A DNA stretch of 64,000 bases, from contig NZ_AQXL01000124.1 of NCBI RefSeq assembly GCF_000376225.1, positions 1-64,000 on the forward strand, read 5' to 3'. Under the pieces are notes generated by a model. That model saw nothing but the letters and a program-made list of their open reading frames with translations. It was not told the DNA's origin and searched no databases. The DNA is from Effusibacillus pohliae DSM 22757. Lineage in GTDB: Bacteria > Bacillota > Bacilli > Tumebacillales > Effusibacillaceae. The translations under genes were made by a program, and so were the position numbers. This document shows positions 36,082-44,780 of the stretch, one piece after another; position 1 is the first letter of the stretch, and each line of letters starts with the position of its first letter.

Positions 36082-37278
36082 GTGACGAAACGTCGTTACT
36101 TGTTTACATCGGAGTCCGTGACAGAAGGACATCCCGATAAAATATGCGACCAGATTTCCGATTCGGTATTGGATGCGATCCTTGCGAAAGACCCGAATGC
36201 CCGCGTTGCCTGCGAGACTTCGGTAACGACCGGTCTTGTCCTGGTAGCCGGTGAAATCACGACCAATACATACGTTGACATCCCGAAAGTGGTTCGCGAT
36301 ACGATTCGCGAAATCGGATACACCCGGGCAAAATACGGTTTTGACGCCGATACGTGCGCGGTGATCACGTCGATTGACGAGCAGTCGCCCGATATCGCGA
36401 TGGGCGTCAACCGGGCGCTGGAAGCGCGGGAAGGCCAGATGACCGAGGAAGAAATCGAAGCGATCGGCGCCGGTGACCAAGGCTTGATGTTCGGCTTTGC
36501 GGTGAATGAAACGGAAGAATTGATGCCGCTGCCGATTTCGCTCGCACACAAGCTGGCCCGCCGGCTGAGTGAAGTCCGAAAAAACGGAACGCTCGATTAC
36601 CTTCGCCCCGACGGAAAAACCCAGGTGACGGTCGAGTATGAAGGGGACAAGCCGGTCCGCATCGATACGATCGTCATCTCGACGCAGCACGCGGAAGACG
36701 CATCGCGTGAGCAAATCGAGAAAGATTTGCATGAACATGTCATCAAACCGGTTGTCCCGGCTCATTTGCTGAGTGGCGATACAAAATATTTCATCAACCC
36801 GACCGGTCGCTTTGTGATCGGCGGACCGCAAGGGGATGCCGGCCTCACCGGCCGCAAAATCATCGTCGACACCTACGGCGGATACGCACGCCACGGCGGC
36901 GGTGCATTCTCGGGTAAGGACCCGACAAAAGTGGACCGCTCCGCAGCGTACGCCGCCCGTTACGTTGCCAAAAACATCGTGGCGGCCGGCCTGGCGGACA
37001 AGTGCGAGGTTCAGTTGGCCTACGCGATCGGCGTTGCCCGCCCCGTTTCGATCATGGTCGATACGTTCGGCACTGGCAAGGTGGCGGAAGACCTGATCGT
37101 CCGGCTCGTGCAGGAGCACTTCGATCTGCGGCCGGCGGGTATTATCAGGGAACTGGATCTGCGGCGTCCGATCTATCGGCAAACGGCGGCGTACGGACAT
37201 TTCGGTCGGAGCGATCTCGATTTGCCCTGGGAAAGAACGGACAAAGCGGACATCCTCCGCGCGAAAGCCGGTCTGTAG
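36082..37278 (+). CDS. metK: S-adenosylmethionine synthetase
   Basis: A 398-residue enzyme that makes SAM from ATP and methionine. The GTG at 36082 has ggggggat upstream. Family motifs: [27 protein letters not shown] (signature 1) and [16 protein letters not shown] (signature 2). Length is normal (about 395-400). Many Firmicutes metK genes carry an S-box leader; this one does not, since the promoter is too close to the start. Confidence 0.98.
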   Translation: MTKRRYLFTSESVTEGHPDKICDQISDSVLDAILAKDPNARVACETSVTTGLVLVAGEITTNTYVDIPKVVRDTIREIGYTRAKYGFDADTCAVITSIDEQSPDIAMGVNRALEAREGQMTEEEIEAIGAGDQGLMFGFAVNETEELMPLPISLAHKLARRLSEVRKNGTLDYLRPDGKTQVTVEYEGDKPVRIDTIVISTQHAEDASREQIEKDLHEHVIKPVVPAHLLSGDTKYFINPTGRFVIGGPQGDAGLTGRKIIVDTYGGYARHGGGAFSGKDPTKVDRSAAYAARYVAKNIVAAGLADKCEVQLAYAIGVARPVSIMVDTFGTGKVAEDLIVRLVQEHFDLRPAGIIRELDLRRPIYRQTAAYGHFGRSDLDLPWERTDKADILRAKAGL

Positions 37279-37393
37279 CCAGCTGTTGTTGATACGCGGT
37301 TGCTTGGAAGCGGTCAAAAAATTTTTTGGGACACCCCCAAATACGGTCAGGCGCTTGCGAACCGTATAATGTATCACCCTTACCCCATTGCAT

Positions 37394-37429
37394 TTGAGGG
37401 CACGGCTTCCACCGTGTCCTCAGTTTTTT
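37394..37429 (+). terminator. Intrinsic terminator between metK and degS
   Basis: ttgagggcacgg pairs with ccgtgtcctcag (one G-T type pair), then TTTTTT at 37424-37429. Confidence 0.85.
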
Positions 37430-37517
37430 GTGCGCCAAAAAAATACATCCAGTCAGCAGGAAAATAGGTCTTGTTTATGGAATACATAGGTCAAAAGAAT
37501 TAGAGGAGGTTCGGTAC

Positions 37518-38675
37518 GTGTCTGTCGCTCTTGACACCCGGATCCTCGATCATGCGATTTCGTCGACTTTGCGGGCGATCGAGCAAAGCAAGCACCAGAT
37601 CTATGAAATCGCGGAAGCGTCGCGCAAGGAATACCAGGCATTGGAGCGGGACGTGGCGGCGGTGCAGATGCAGGTGTACGAAACGGTGCAGGAAGTCGAT
37701 CGTCTCGAGTCGGCGTTGCGTAAAGCGAAGCAGCGTTTGGTGCTGGTCAGCAAGAGCTTTGCGAAATATTCCGACCGCCAGATCAAGGAAGTGTATGACG
37801 AAGCGCAGCGGCTGCAAACCGAACTCCTGGTCGTGCGGGAACGGGAAACGCAACTGCGTGTCAGGCGGGACGATCTGTCCCAGCGTTTGAAAAATTTGGG
37901 GGAGTTGGTCAAAAAGGCCGAAGGTCTGATCACCCAGTTGAGCGTTGCGTTCAACTATCTGTCGGGAGAGCAGCAGGAAATCGGGGCCATGCTGCAAACG
38001 ATGGAGGAAAAACAGTACCTTGGCATCCGCGTCATCCAGGCGCAGGAAGAAGAACGCCGGCGCGTGGCACGGGAGATTCACGACGGCCCGGCCCAGATGA
38101 TGGCGAACGTCGTGTTGCGATCGGAAATCGCTGAAAAGATGATCGATCGAGACATCGACCGGGTTCGCAGCGAGCTGGCCGAACTGAAGGGGATGGTGCG
38201 CGACTGCCTCGCGGAGGTTCGTCAGATTATTTTTGATCTTCGCCCAATGGAGCTGGACGATTTGGGACTGGCTCCCACCTTGCGTCGCTATCTTGCAAAA
38301 TTCCAGGAAAAACACGGCATCCAGACGGATTTCGTGTTGATCGGAGAGGAGCGGAGGTTGCCCGCCCCGTTGGAGGTGGCGATTTTTCGTTCCGTGCAGG
38401 AAGCGCTGAATAATATATGGAAACATGCGGAAGCTTCTGTTGCCACTGTCAAGCTGGAAACCGACCAGCCGCATGTGATCGTCCACATTCTGGACAATGG
38501 AAAAGGGTTTGACATGAATCAGACGCGCGGCAAGCGGGAGCAGGGCCATTATGGGCTGTTGGGGATCCAAGAAAGGATTCAACTGCTTGGGGGGCAGGTG
38601 GAGTTCCGGTCAAAAGTCGGTGAGGGAACCAAGGTGATCATTACTCTGCCGATATCAAATCAAGGAGGCAAGTAA
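37518..38675 (+). CDS. degS: Cytoplasmic sensor histidine kinase DegS
   Basis: A 385-residue kinase, partner of DegU. The GTG at 37518 has gaggaggt 8 nt upstream, 30 codons inside the longest frame. No transmembrane segment. The N-terminal half is a long coiled coil (residues about 20-180), as in DegS. The HisKA_3 phosphoacceptor is RRVAREIHDGPAQMMANV (His at about 190); the HATPase domain has EALNNIWKHAEA and DNGKGFDMN, GLLGIQERIQLLGG. It controls degradative enzymes, motility and competence in B. subtilis; here it is followed by degU after 2 bases. Confidence 0.96.
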   Translation: MSVALDTRILDHAISSTLRAIEQSKHQIYEIAEASRKEYQALERDVAAVQMQVYETVQEVDRLESALRKAKQRLVLVSKSFAKYSDRQIKEVYDEAQRLQTELLVVRERETQLRVRRDDLSQRLKNLGELVKKAEGLITQLSVAFNYLSGEQQEIGAMLQTMEEKQYLGIRVIQAQEEERRRVAREIHDGPAQMMANVVLRSEIAEKMIDRDIDRVRSELAELKGMVRDCLAEVRQIIFDLRPMELDDLGLAPTLRRYLAKFQEKHGIQTDFVLIGEERRLPAPLEVAIFRSVQEALNNIWKHAEASVATVKLETDQPHVIVHILDNGKGFDMNQTRGKREQGHYGLLGIQERIQLLGGQVEFRSKVGEGTKVIITLPISNQGGK

Positions 38676-38677
38676 AG

Positions 38678-39382
38678 TTGAGTCCTCGGAGTCCGATCAA
38701 GGTCGTTCTTGCAGACGATCACACACTGTTTCGCCAGGGATTGAGGCGGATTTTTGAACTGGAAGAAGATTTTCAAATTATCGGTGAAGCGACCGATGGG
38801 AAACAGGCCATTTTGCTGGCTGCCACTTTGTCGCCGGATGTGATCCTGATGGATATCAACATGCCGGAGAAAAGCGGTGTGGAAGCGACCCGGTTGGTGA
38901 AAGAAGCGAACCCTGGAGTGAAGGTTCTTATTTTGTCCATTCATGATGACGAAGCATATATTTTTGAAGCGATTCGCGCCGGCGCCAACGGGTATCTGCT
39001 GAAGGACGTAGAGTCGGAAGTGTTGGTCGAAGCGGTTCGCCAGGTGGCCAACGGCACCGCCTTTATCCACCCGCAAGTTACCACCAAATTGCTGGACGAA
39101 TTTAAACGGTTAAGCCACAAAATGGTTGAGGGGCCGGTCTTACATAACGAAACGGCGGCGGCTTTGGAACAAGATTCCTGGCAGGAGCTGCTGACGCAAC
39201 GGGAGATGGAAATCCTTCGCCTGATGGCGGAAGGGAAGAGCAACCGGTTGATTGGGGAGACGCTCTTCATTTCGGAAAAAACGGTGAAAAATCACGTCTC
39301 CTCGATCCTGGGCAAGCTGGGTGTTGATGACCGGACACAAGCGGTCATCATGGCGGCCCGGCGCGGCTGGGTGCGGCTTTGA
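38678..39382 (+). CDS. degU: Response regulator DegU
   Basis: A 234-residue NarL-type regulator. The TTG at 38678 has aaggagg 9 nt upstream. Receiver domain with DDHTLF at the start and the phosphoaccepting Asp in VILMDINMPEKSG (about residue 56). The C-terminal LuxR-type helix-turn-helix is REMEILRLMAEGKSNRLIGE followed by TVKNHVSSILGKL. It regulates secreted enzymes, biofilm and flagellar genes in relatives. In B. subtilis the next genes are degV and comF; here those are 21 kb away. Confidence 0.96.
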   Translation: MSPRSPIKVVLADDHTLFRQGLRRIFELEEDFQIIGEATDGKQAILLAATLSPDVILMDINMPEKSGVEATRLVKEANPGVKVLILSIHDDEAYIFEAIRAGANGYLLKDVESEVLVEAVRQVANGTAFIHPQVTTKLLDEFKRLSHKMVEGPVLHNETAAALEQDSWQELLTQREMEILRLMAEGKSNRLIGETLFISEKTVKNHVSSILGKLGVDDRTQAVIMAARRGWVRL

Positions 39383-39436
39383 TGAACGACTGCACAGGGG
39401 CGCGCATATATTGACACCACCAAGGAGGTGTCGATC

Positions 39437-39868
39437 ATGCTCGCCCTTTTGATTTGGACGCTTGCTGCTTACGGCTTCGTTGTCGGCCTGTGCAAGTTGG
39501 TTCGGTATGTGTATGCACGGTCTTCGTTCGACCGAAGTCTTACCTTGGTGCTGATGGTCTGCAACGCGGAAGGTTACGTGGAAGGAATTATTCGCTTGAT
39601 TGCATACAAATCCTTTATGTCGCGAAAAGAATTGCGCCTGGTGGTGGTTGACACCGGTTCACAGGACGCGACTTGCGAAATCGTTCGCCGCATGCAGGAA
39701 AAAGACGGGAGAATCGAACTGATCGAGACGAAAAACCAGTTCGACACGCAGATTGTGGCCGAGGTTTGGTCGGACACCGGGCCGGAGAATCCTTTCATCC
39801 TGTTCGATCTGCGCGGATGGCGGAATCCGCGGAAGGTCGTCCCTGGTTTGGTGTCGATTGTCGAATGA
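39437..39868 (+). CDS. Small membrane-anchored GT-A-like protein
   Basis: A 143-residue protein. The ATG at 39437 has aaggagg 8 nt upstream; the GTG three codons earlier overlaps that site and is rejected. One N-terminal transmembrane helix, then a short domain with VLMVCNAEGYVEGIIRLI and LRLVVVDTGSQDATCEIV that look like the first strands of a family 2 glycosyltransferase. The catalytic DxD and acceptor part are absent, so it is probably not an enzyme. It may bind a nucleotide or partner. It directly precedes the c-di-GMP riboswitch. Confidence 0.75.
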   Translation: MLALLIWTLAAYGFVVGLCKLVRYVYARSSFDRSLTLVLMVCNAEGYVEGIIRLIAYKSFMSRKELRLVVVDTGSQDATCEIVRRMQEKDGRIELIETKNQFDTQIVAEVWSDTGPENPFILFDLRGWRNPRKVVPGLVSIVE

Positions 39869-39950
39869 AGTCGGATCAGGTCGAAAAATAGTCCCTAGGT
39901 CCTATGTACGACTTCGTCGAACGGTGTAAAATGAGAGTCAAGGAATGAGT

Positions 39951-40040
39951 CAATCATCAAGGGCAAACCTGTCGAAAGGCAGGGACGCAAAGCTATGGGT
40001 CTAACGCCTTTGCAGGCTATGACCGCCAGGCTGCTGATTG
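39951..40040 (+). ncRNA. Cyclic di-GMP-I (GEMM) riboswitch aptamer
   Basis: The conserved core is present: gggcaaacc, a GAAA tetraloop hairpin (cctgtcgaaaggcagg), gacgcaaagc, ggtc/gacc pairing in the second stem, and closing stem caatca (39951-39956) with tgattg (40035-40040). Immediately after it, gattg (40036-40040) could pair with caatc (40057-40061) instead, a plausible switch. It lies upstream of the PAP2, glycosyltransferase and UDP-glucose dehydrogenase genes, so c-di-GMP should control them. Confidence 0.92.
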
Positions 40041-40355
40041 TTCCGGGTGTATTGCTCAATCCCACAAAAGGTTTCCTCATTGGCCCTTTTGGAATCCCCC
40101 TACCCCACTTGTAAGAGGCCCCTCTTCCCGGAGGGGCCTCTTGGTCCTTGTAGGCACGTGATTGCATGGTTTTCCCTGCAGGAGCGGCTTGCCTATCCGA
40201 ATGGGCTCCACTCGGCATTTCCCTTCTTGGAAAAATTTTTGTTGGAAAAATTTCACATACCGGTTTTTTTATCCGGCTTTCATATAGCCTTTATCAAATC
40301 TTCATATTTGGCTGGTACGGTAAAAGGAGAAAGCAAGAGAGAGGGGGCAAACAGG
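40041..40355 (+). other. Leader between riboswitch aptamer and PAP2 gene
   Basis: It holds a 7-bp hairpin (caaaagg 40065-40071 with ccttttg 40085-40091) and a perfect 12-bp hairpin at 40113-40142. After that about 210 bases precede the PAP2 start with no other obvious element. No gene is seen on this strand. Confidence 0.6.
40113..40142 (+). terminator. Perfect 12-bp hairpin, putative riboswitch expression platform
   Basis: aagaggcccctc (40113-40124) and gaggggcctctt (40131-40142) with a 6-base loop. It lacks a classical U-run (ttggtcc follows), so termination is likely but not certain. Confidence 0.6.
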
Positions 40356-40871
40356 ATGCAGAGGGTGGCCGAATGGATCCGCGGCGGGGACGTCACGACG
40401 TTTTTCTGGATGAATCATTCGTTAAGGTTTCCCTTGCTCGATCGGGTCATGCCGCTGATTACCCACCTTGGGGGAGCCGTCTGGTGCATCGGGTTCACTC
40501 TGATTTTGCTTGTCGGAGGGGGTGTGCGCTGGCAGCAGACGGGCATCCATCTGGCGCTGAGTTTGCTAATCAGTCATCTGATCGTTGCCGTTTGCAAAAA
40601 AATCTTGCCGAGGCCCAGGCCGTATCAAGTGCTGGAAGATGTCTGCACTGGCCGCAAACTGTTGCGTGATGCATCGTTTCCTTCCGGACACGCGACGGCC
40701 GCTTTTTGTATGGCGACCGTTTTATCGGTTGCGCTCCCCGCATGTATCCTTGTTTTTTACAGTTTGGCTGCGGCCGTTGCCGTTTCCCGGGTGTATCTGG
40801 GATTGCATTATCCGTCCGATGTCACGATCGGGGCCGCGTTGGGGATCGGCACCGCCTGGATGCTCGTGTAG
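40356..40871 (+). CDS. PAP2-family membrane phosphatase
   Basis: A 171-residue protein. The ATG at 40356 has gagggggcaa upstream; the longer frame starting in the riboswitch is rejected. Motifs: KKILPRPRP (KxxxxxxRP), SFPSGHAT (PSGH) and SRVYLGLHYPSDV (SRxxxxxHxxxD), all three PAP2 active-site motifs, among about five helices. Such enzymes dephosphorylate lipid phosphates: undecaprenyl-PP, phosphatidic acid or PGP. Being placed after a c-di-GMP riboswitch and before a diacylglycerol-glucosyltransferase-like gene suggests phosphatidate phosphatase or carrier recycling. Confidence 0.93.
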   Translation: MQRVAEWIRGGDVTTFFWMNHSLRFPLLDRVMPLITHLGGAVWCIGFTLILLVGGGVRWQQTGIHLALSLLISHLIVAVCKKILPRPRPYQVLEDVCTGRKLLRDASFPSGHATAAFCMATVLSVALPACILVFYSLAAAVAVSRVYLGLHYPSDVTIGAALGIGTAWMLV

Positions 40872-40899
40872 CGCCAAATCTGCTCTTGGGGGAGAGCCG

Positions 40900-42039
40900 A
40901 TGCCGCATATCGTATTGTTGTCCGAATCGATTGGAACGGGACATGAAAGGGCTGCGTGCGCCATTGAAGAGGCATTGTTGTCCGCGTATCCGAACGTGCA
41001 CGTTACGAGACTGAATCTGCTGGATACGTTTCGCCCGCGCACGGCCAAAGTGACCCGCACCCTGTATCTGGAAACTTTGGCGCACCGACCTGGCTGGTGG
41101 GGCAAGTGGTATGAGTGGCAACGGGAAAAACGGATCAATCGTTTCGGCCGGTTCATTGTCTACACGGTATTGCGAAAAGATGTCATCGCCTGGCTGCGCC
41201 GGCTGGCACCGGATGCCGTCGTATGTACACATCCTTTGCCTGCCTGCTTGCTGGCGGAGATGAAACGAAAAGGGTTTTCCATTCCATTGTGTACCGTGTT
41301 GACCGATTTCGATCTGCACGGGTATTGGACGCATCCGGGGATTGACCTGTATTGCACGCCCGTGCAAACGGTCGCGGAAGCACTAGGGGAGCGGCTGAAA
41401 GGAAGCAGCGAAGTGCGAGTGACAGGCATCCCGATCGCAAACTCGTTTGTCGAGCGGTTATCGGGGCCGACACCTGGCCTGTTCGCACCTGCCAAACGCG
41501 TGTTGATCATGGGGGGCGGACTCGGGATCGGCTTGCTGCCGATGGTGGAACGGATTATCGAGTCGGACGGAGGCCATGAGATTACGGTGATATCCGGATA
41601 TAACCGGTCGCTTCGCCGGGAGCTGCGAAATCGGCATGGCAATCGGGCCAATCTGAGGATCCTCGGTTATACGCGGCAGGTGGCGGAGCTGATGGCGACG
41701 AGCGATCTGCTTGTGACCAAACCGGGAGGTCTGACGATCGCGGAAGCGTTGGCGATGAAGCTGCCGATGGTGCTGTATACGCCGATTCCGGGGCAGGAAC
41801 GGCGCAACGGGCAATTGATGTCAGAGTTGGGAGTGGCGGTGACGGTCGGGACTCCGGAAGAGGGGGCGGAACAGGTGCGCGATCTGCTAGAAAACGATTC
41901 GCGGAGACAAAACATGCGACAGCAAATGGAATCCGTCAGGCGTCCGTTTGCCGCAGCCGAGGTCGCGGAAGCGGTAATGGAGAAAGCTTTGCAGCATTCG
42001 CCGCGACACATTCCGATCCGGATGGCATCGCAACGCTGA
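40900..42039 (+). CDS. UgtP/MGDG-synthase-like glycosyltransferase
   Basis: A 379-residue GT28/GT4-like enzyme. The ATG at 40900 has gggggagag upstream. The N-terminal domain begins PHIVLLSESIGTGHERAA, as in UgtP/MGDG synthases, with PDAVVCTHPLPACLLAEM and TVLTDFDLHGYW. The C-terminal nucleotide-sugar part has TKPGGLTIAEALAMKLPMV. It likely transfers glucose from UDP-glucose to diacylglycerol, making glycolipid or lipoteichoic-acid anchor. The upstream PAP2 could supply diacylglycerol, and galU the UDP-glucose. MurG-like function is unlikely because of the start motif. Confidence 0.9.
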   Translation: MPHIVLLSESIGTGHERAACAIEEALLSAYPNVHVTRLNLLDTFRPRTAKVTRTLYLETLAHRPGWWGKWYEWQREKRINRFGRFIVYTVLRKDVIAWLRRLAPDAVVCTHPLPACLLAEMKRKGFSIPLCTVLTDFDLHGYWTHPGIDLYCTPVQTVAEALGERLKGSSEVRVTGIPIANSFVERLSGPTPGLFAPAKRVLIMGGGLGIGLLPMVERIIESDGGHEITVISGYNRSLRRELRNRHGNRANLRILGYTRQVAELMATSDLLVTKPGGLTIAEALAMKLPMVLYTPIPGQERRNGQLMSELGVAVTVGTPEEGAEQVRDLLENDSRRQNMRQQMESVRRPFAAAEVAEAVMEKALQHSPRHIPIRMASQR

Positions 42040-42106
42040 GAGAATCCTGCATTCCCAAGATGTGGCAGAATGTCTTTGTTTCATCCTGGTAGGAGACGGC
42101 CCGCCG

Positions 42107-43480
42107 ATGTCGAAGATGAATGAACAGCACATAACGACGGGCGGGATGAAAATGCGGATGAAAATAGGCATCGTAGGAGCTGGTTATGTCGGTCTGGTGT
42201 CGGCGGCAGTGTTTGCCGATTGGGGGCATGACGTCGTGTGCGTCGACCATGACGCGGAGAAAATCGGCCGCATCCGGGCGGGCGATCTGCCTGTATACGA
42301 GCCGGGGCTGGCGGACATGGTGGAACGCAACAGACAAGCGGGACGATTGCGGTTCACAACCGATCTGTCGCGGACAGCCGGCGAACTCGACTTGCTGATC
42401 ATCGCGGTCGGCACACCTGCCGCGGATGATGGACATCCGGACCTGACCGCTCTCTGGAATGTGGTCCATTCGTTGAAACAATGTGTAAAAGGCGATCTGA
42501 CGGTGGCGATCAAAAGCACCGTGCCGATTGGGACGTGCCAGGCGGTATCCCGTTTTCTGAACGGGCATCCAGGCAGCCGGTTCGATGTTGTAGCCGCCCC
42601 CGAATTTTTGCGGCAGGGGACGGCGATCGCCGATTTTCTCTCGCCGGACCGGGTGGTGATCGGCTGCCGGACGGAAGCGGCCAAGCGAAAGATGCAGCAA
42701 CTGTTCGCACCGCTCGCATGCCCGCTGCTGTTTACGGACTGGCAGAGCGCCGAGATGATCAAATATGCGGCCAACGCGTTTTTGGCGATGAAAATTTCGT
42801 ATATCAACACGATCGCCAATCTGTGCGAGCAAGTGGGGGCCGATATTCAGCAGGTGGCGCTCGGGATCGGGCTCGACCGCCGGATTGGTCCTGCCTATCT
42901 GCAGCCGGGCATCGGCTTTGGCGGCTCCTGCCTGCCGAAGGATACGCAAGCGATCGTGGCGCTTGGGAAGGATTACGGTGTCGATGTGTCGCTATTTCGC
43001 GAGGTGCTTCGCGTCAACCGGGAACAGCGCGGACGAATCGTGCAAAAATTGGCGGATCGGCTGGGGGGTGTGCAGGGCAAAACAATCGCCGTGCTGGGAT
43101 TGGCGTTCAAGGCGAATACAAACGATGTGAGGGAAGCTCCCGCTTTGGACATCATCACCCGGATCGTGCAGGCGGGCGGGGAAGTGGTTGCATATGATCC
43201 GGCGGTCAATATGGAATCCTTAAAAAATGATTTTTGCTTTACGCCCGCGGCAGATGCGTATCAGGCGGTAACCGGGGCGGATGCAGTTGTCATCCTGACC
43301 GAGTGGGAGGAATTCCACGGGCTCGACCTGCAACAGATCAGAAGTCTGATGCGCCATCCGCTGGTGATTGACGGCCGAAATTTGTATGCTCCGCACATGA
43401 TGAAACAGCACGGGTTTCACTACGTTCCGGTTGGCGTCCCGGAACAAGAAGTGGCGGAAGCAGCGGCGACAACGGTGTGA
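42107..43480 (+). CDS. UDP-glucose 6-dehydrogenase
   Basis: A 457-residue enzyme making UDP-glucuronate from UDP-glucose with NAD+. The ATG at 42107 has an aggag site 11 nt away; ATGs at 42146, 42152 and 42158 are alternatives nearer to the family start MKIGIVGAGYVGL. Rossmann motif GIVGAGYVGLV; catalytic Cys in GFGGSCLPKD (about residue 275); then FKANTNDVREAPALDI. It is the third gene after the riboswitch, suggesting c-di-GMP control of acidic exopolysaccharide or glycolipid synthesis. Symbols differ in the family (tuaD, ugd). Confidence 0.93.
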   Translation: MSKMNEQHITTGGMKMRMKIGIVGAGYVGLVSAAVFADWGHDVVCVDHDAEKIGRIRAGDLPVYEPGLADMVERNRQAGRLRFTTDLSRTAGELDLLIIAVGTPAADDGHPDLTALWNVVHSLKQCVKGDLTVAIKSTVPIGTCQAVSRFLNGHPGSRFDVVAAPEFLRQGTAIADFLSPDRVVIGCRTEAAKRKMQQLFAPLACPLLFTDWQSAEMIKYAANAFLAMKISYINTIANLCEQVGADIQQVALGIGLDRRIGPAYLQPGIGFGGSCLPKDTQAIVALGKDYGVDVSLFREVLRVNREQRGRIVQKLADRLGGVQGKTIAVLGLAFKANTNDVREAPALDIITRIVQAGGEVVAYDPAVNMESLKNDFCFTPAADAYQAVTGADAVVILTEWEEFHGLDLQQIRSLMRHPLVIDGRNLYAPHMMKQHGFHYVPVGVPEQEVAEAAATTV

Positions 43481-43599
43481 GGGGGCTAGCCACCCCTTTC
43501 TGCCTTATTACAAGTGAACCGGCTTTCCCGTGTGCCCCTTTTTCAAAATGGGTCCTGATCACCCCCGCTCTGTGCAGGGGCGTGAAGTGTGGTGTGTGA

Positions 43600-44493
43600 T
43601 TACACCGGCAGCAAACGGGAGGCGCTTGCAACGGGCGGATGCGGATCCGGCGTATCAAGCGCTTTTTTTATTTCTTCAATGCGTTGACGGGTATGTTCGT
43701 ACCCGCATTCCATGCAGTGGAACAGTTTGGAAAAATCGAACAAGCCGATCGAGCGCACATCCGGCCGCAGCACGATGTCCGCCTGCCGGGTGGCGGAAGC
43801 CGATCTGGCAGCCAGGTTGATGTGGATGACACGGGTCAGGATCGATTGGAGAGAGTCAAACGGTCGATTGACCGGGTCGGCAAACACCAGATCAACCGCA
43901 ATCACCTTTTCCGCTCCCAGCGCCCGCACGGCGGACACCGGACAATTGTCCAACAGGCCGCCGTCAATGTACACCCTGTCTTTGTAAAAAACGGGCCGAA
44001 ACGCGACAGGAATCGAAAGGCTCGCCTGAACGGCGTCGGCGACCGGAATCTCGTGAATCAGATCGACACCGTCGTGCGGCCTCGCCAACGGCCGCGAGAC
44101 AAAGAGCACCTGTTTGGCCCGCGTTAAATCGGTGGCTGTGATGGAGACCGGCATTTTCAAGTCGGTCATCCGGGCCTGCCGGGTCTTGTCTGCAATCAGC
44201 CGGTGAATCCGTTCCCCCTTGATCAGGCCCAGCAGCTTGGTGCGAGGCCAAAGCAAGCGCAGGAGAATCGTTTTGTAATCATAATCGAGAAACCGCTTGT
44301 TGATGGAAGGAACCATATCGATCAGCTGCGACGGAGAATAGCCCCATCCGTACAATGCGGCGACGATCGCCCCGCAACTGCTGCCTGCGATGCAGTCGAT
44401 CTGGATGCCCGCTTCTGCCAACGCATGCAAAACGCCGATGTGTGCGCTGCCCGTGATGCCGCCACCGCTCAGCGCAAGCCCCACTTTTGCCAT
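43600..44493 (-). CDS. Patatin-like phospholipase
   Basis: A 297-residue esterase with a Ser-Asp dyad. The start has ggaaagg about 10 nt upstream. Motifs: GLALSGGGITGSAHIG (oxyanion hole), the nucleophile serine in AGSSCGAIVAA (GxSxG) and DGGLLDNCP (catalytic Asp). Related to RssA/YlbK-type soluble phospholipases. Convergent with UDP-glucose dehydrogenase; role is likely in membrane lipid turnover, otherwise unknown. Confidence 0.92.
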   Translation of the reverse strand: MAKVGLALSGGGITGSAHIGVLHALAEAGIQIDCIAGSSCGAIVAALYGWGYSPSQLIDMVPSINKRFLDYDYKTILLRLLWPRTKLLGLIKGERIHRLIADKTRQARMTDLKMPVSITATDLTRAKQVLFVSRPLARPHDGVDLIHEIPVADAVQASLSIPVAFRPVFYKDRVYIDGGLLDNCPVSAVRALGAEKVIAVDLVFADPVNRPFDSLQSILTRVIHINLAARSASATRQADIVLRPDVRSIGLFDFSKLFHCMECGYEHTRQRIEEIKKALDTPDPHPPVASASRLLPV

Positions 44494-44667
44494 GGCCGAC
44501 TACCTTTCCGCTTCCCTGATTTTGTCTTACTGATCGGGCATAGTATCTGCCGCCGACCGCCTGACGATTCTTGTCGCCCAGTTGTTTCCGGCCATTTTCA
44601 TGGTTTTGCAGCGAATATCTTTTCGGTTGCGGACATAAGTGTGTTGTAGGGCGGTCTTCATAATTTG

Positions 44668-44710
44668 TTTACATCGCTGACACATTGTGTTTACAGACCG
44701 CCTGTACACT
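44668..44710 (+). promoter_or_regulatory. PhoP-box promoter of the organophosphorus operon
   Basis: TTTACA (44668-44673), GACACA (44679-44684), TTTACA (44690-44695) and a poorer CCTGTA (44701-44706) are spaced by exactly 5 bases, an 11-bp period. A -10-like TACACT (44705-44710) lies 9 bases after the third hexamer. The pstS promoter has the same 9-base distance, matching PhoP-activated promoters of B. subtilis. Confidence 0.75.
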
Positions 44711-44780
44711 AAACTTGTCCAACAAATCACAACAACAAAGCAAAAACCAAATCATGCCGCACAGAGCGGGGGGATGACAG

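Noticed and set aside
40038-40355. Extended start of the PAP2 gene inside the leader
   Set aside because: It would translate the riboswitch tail and terminator hairpin; the ATG at 40356 has a better site and matches family length.
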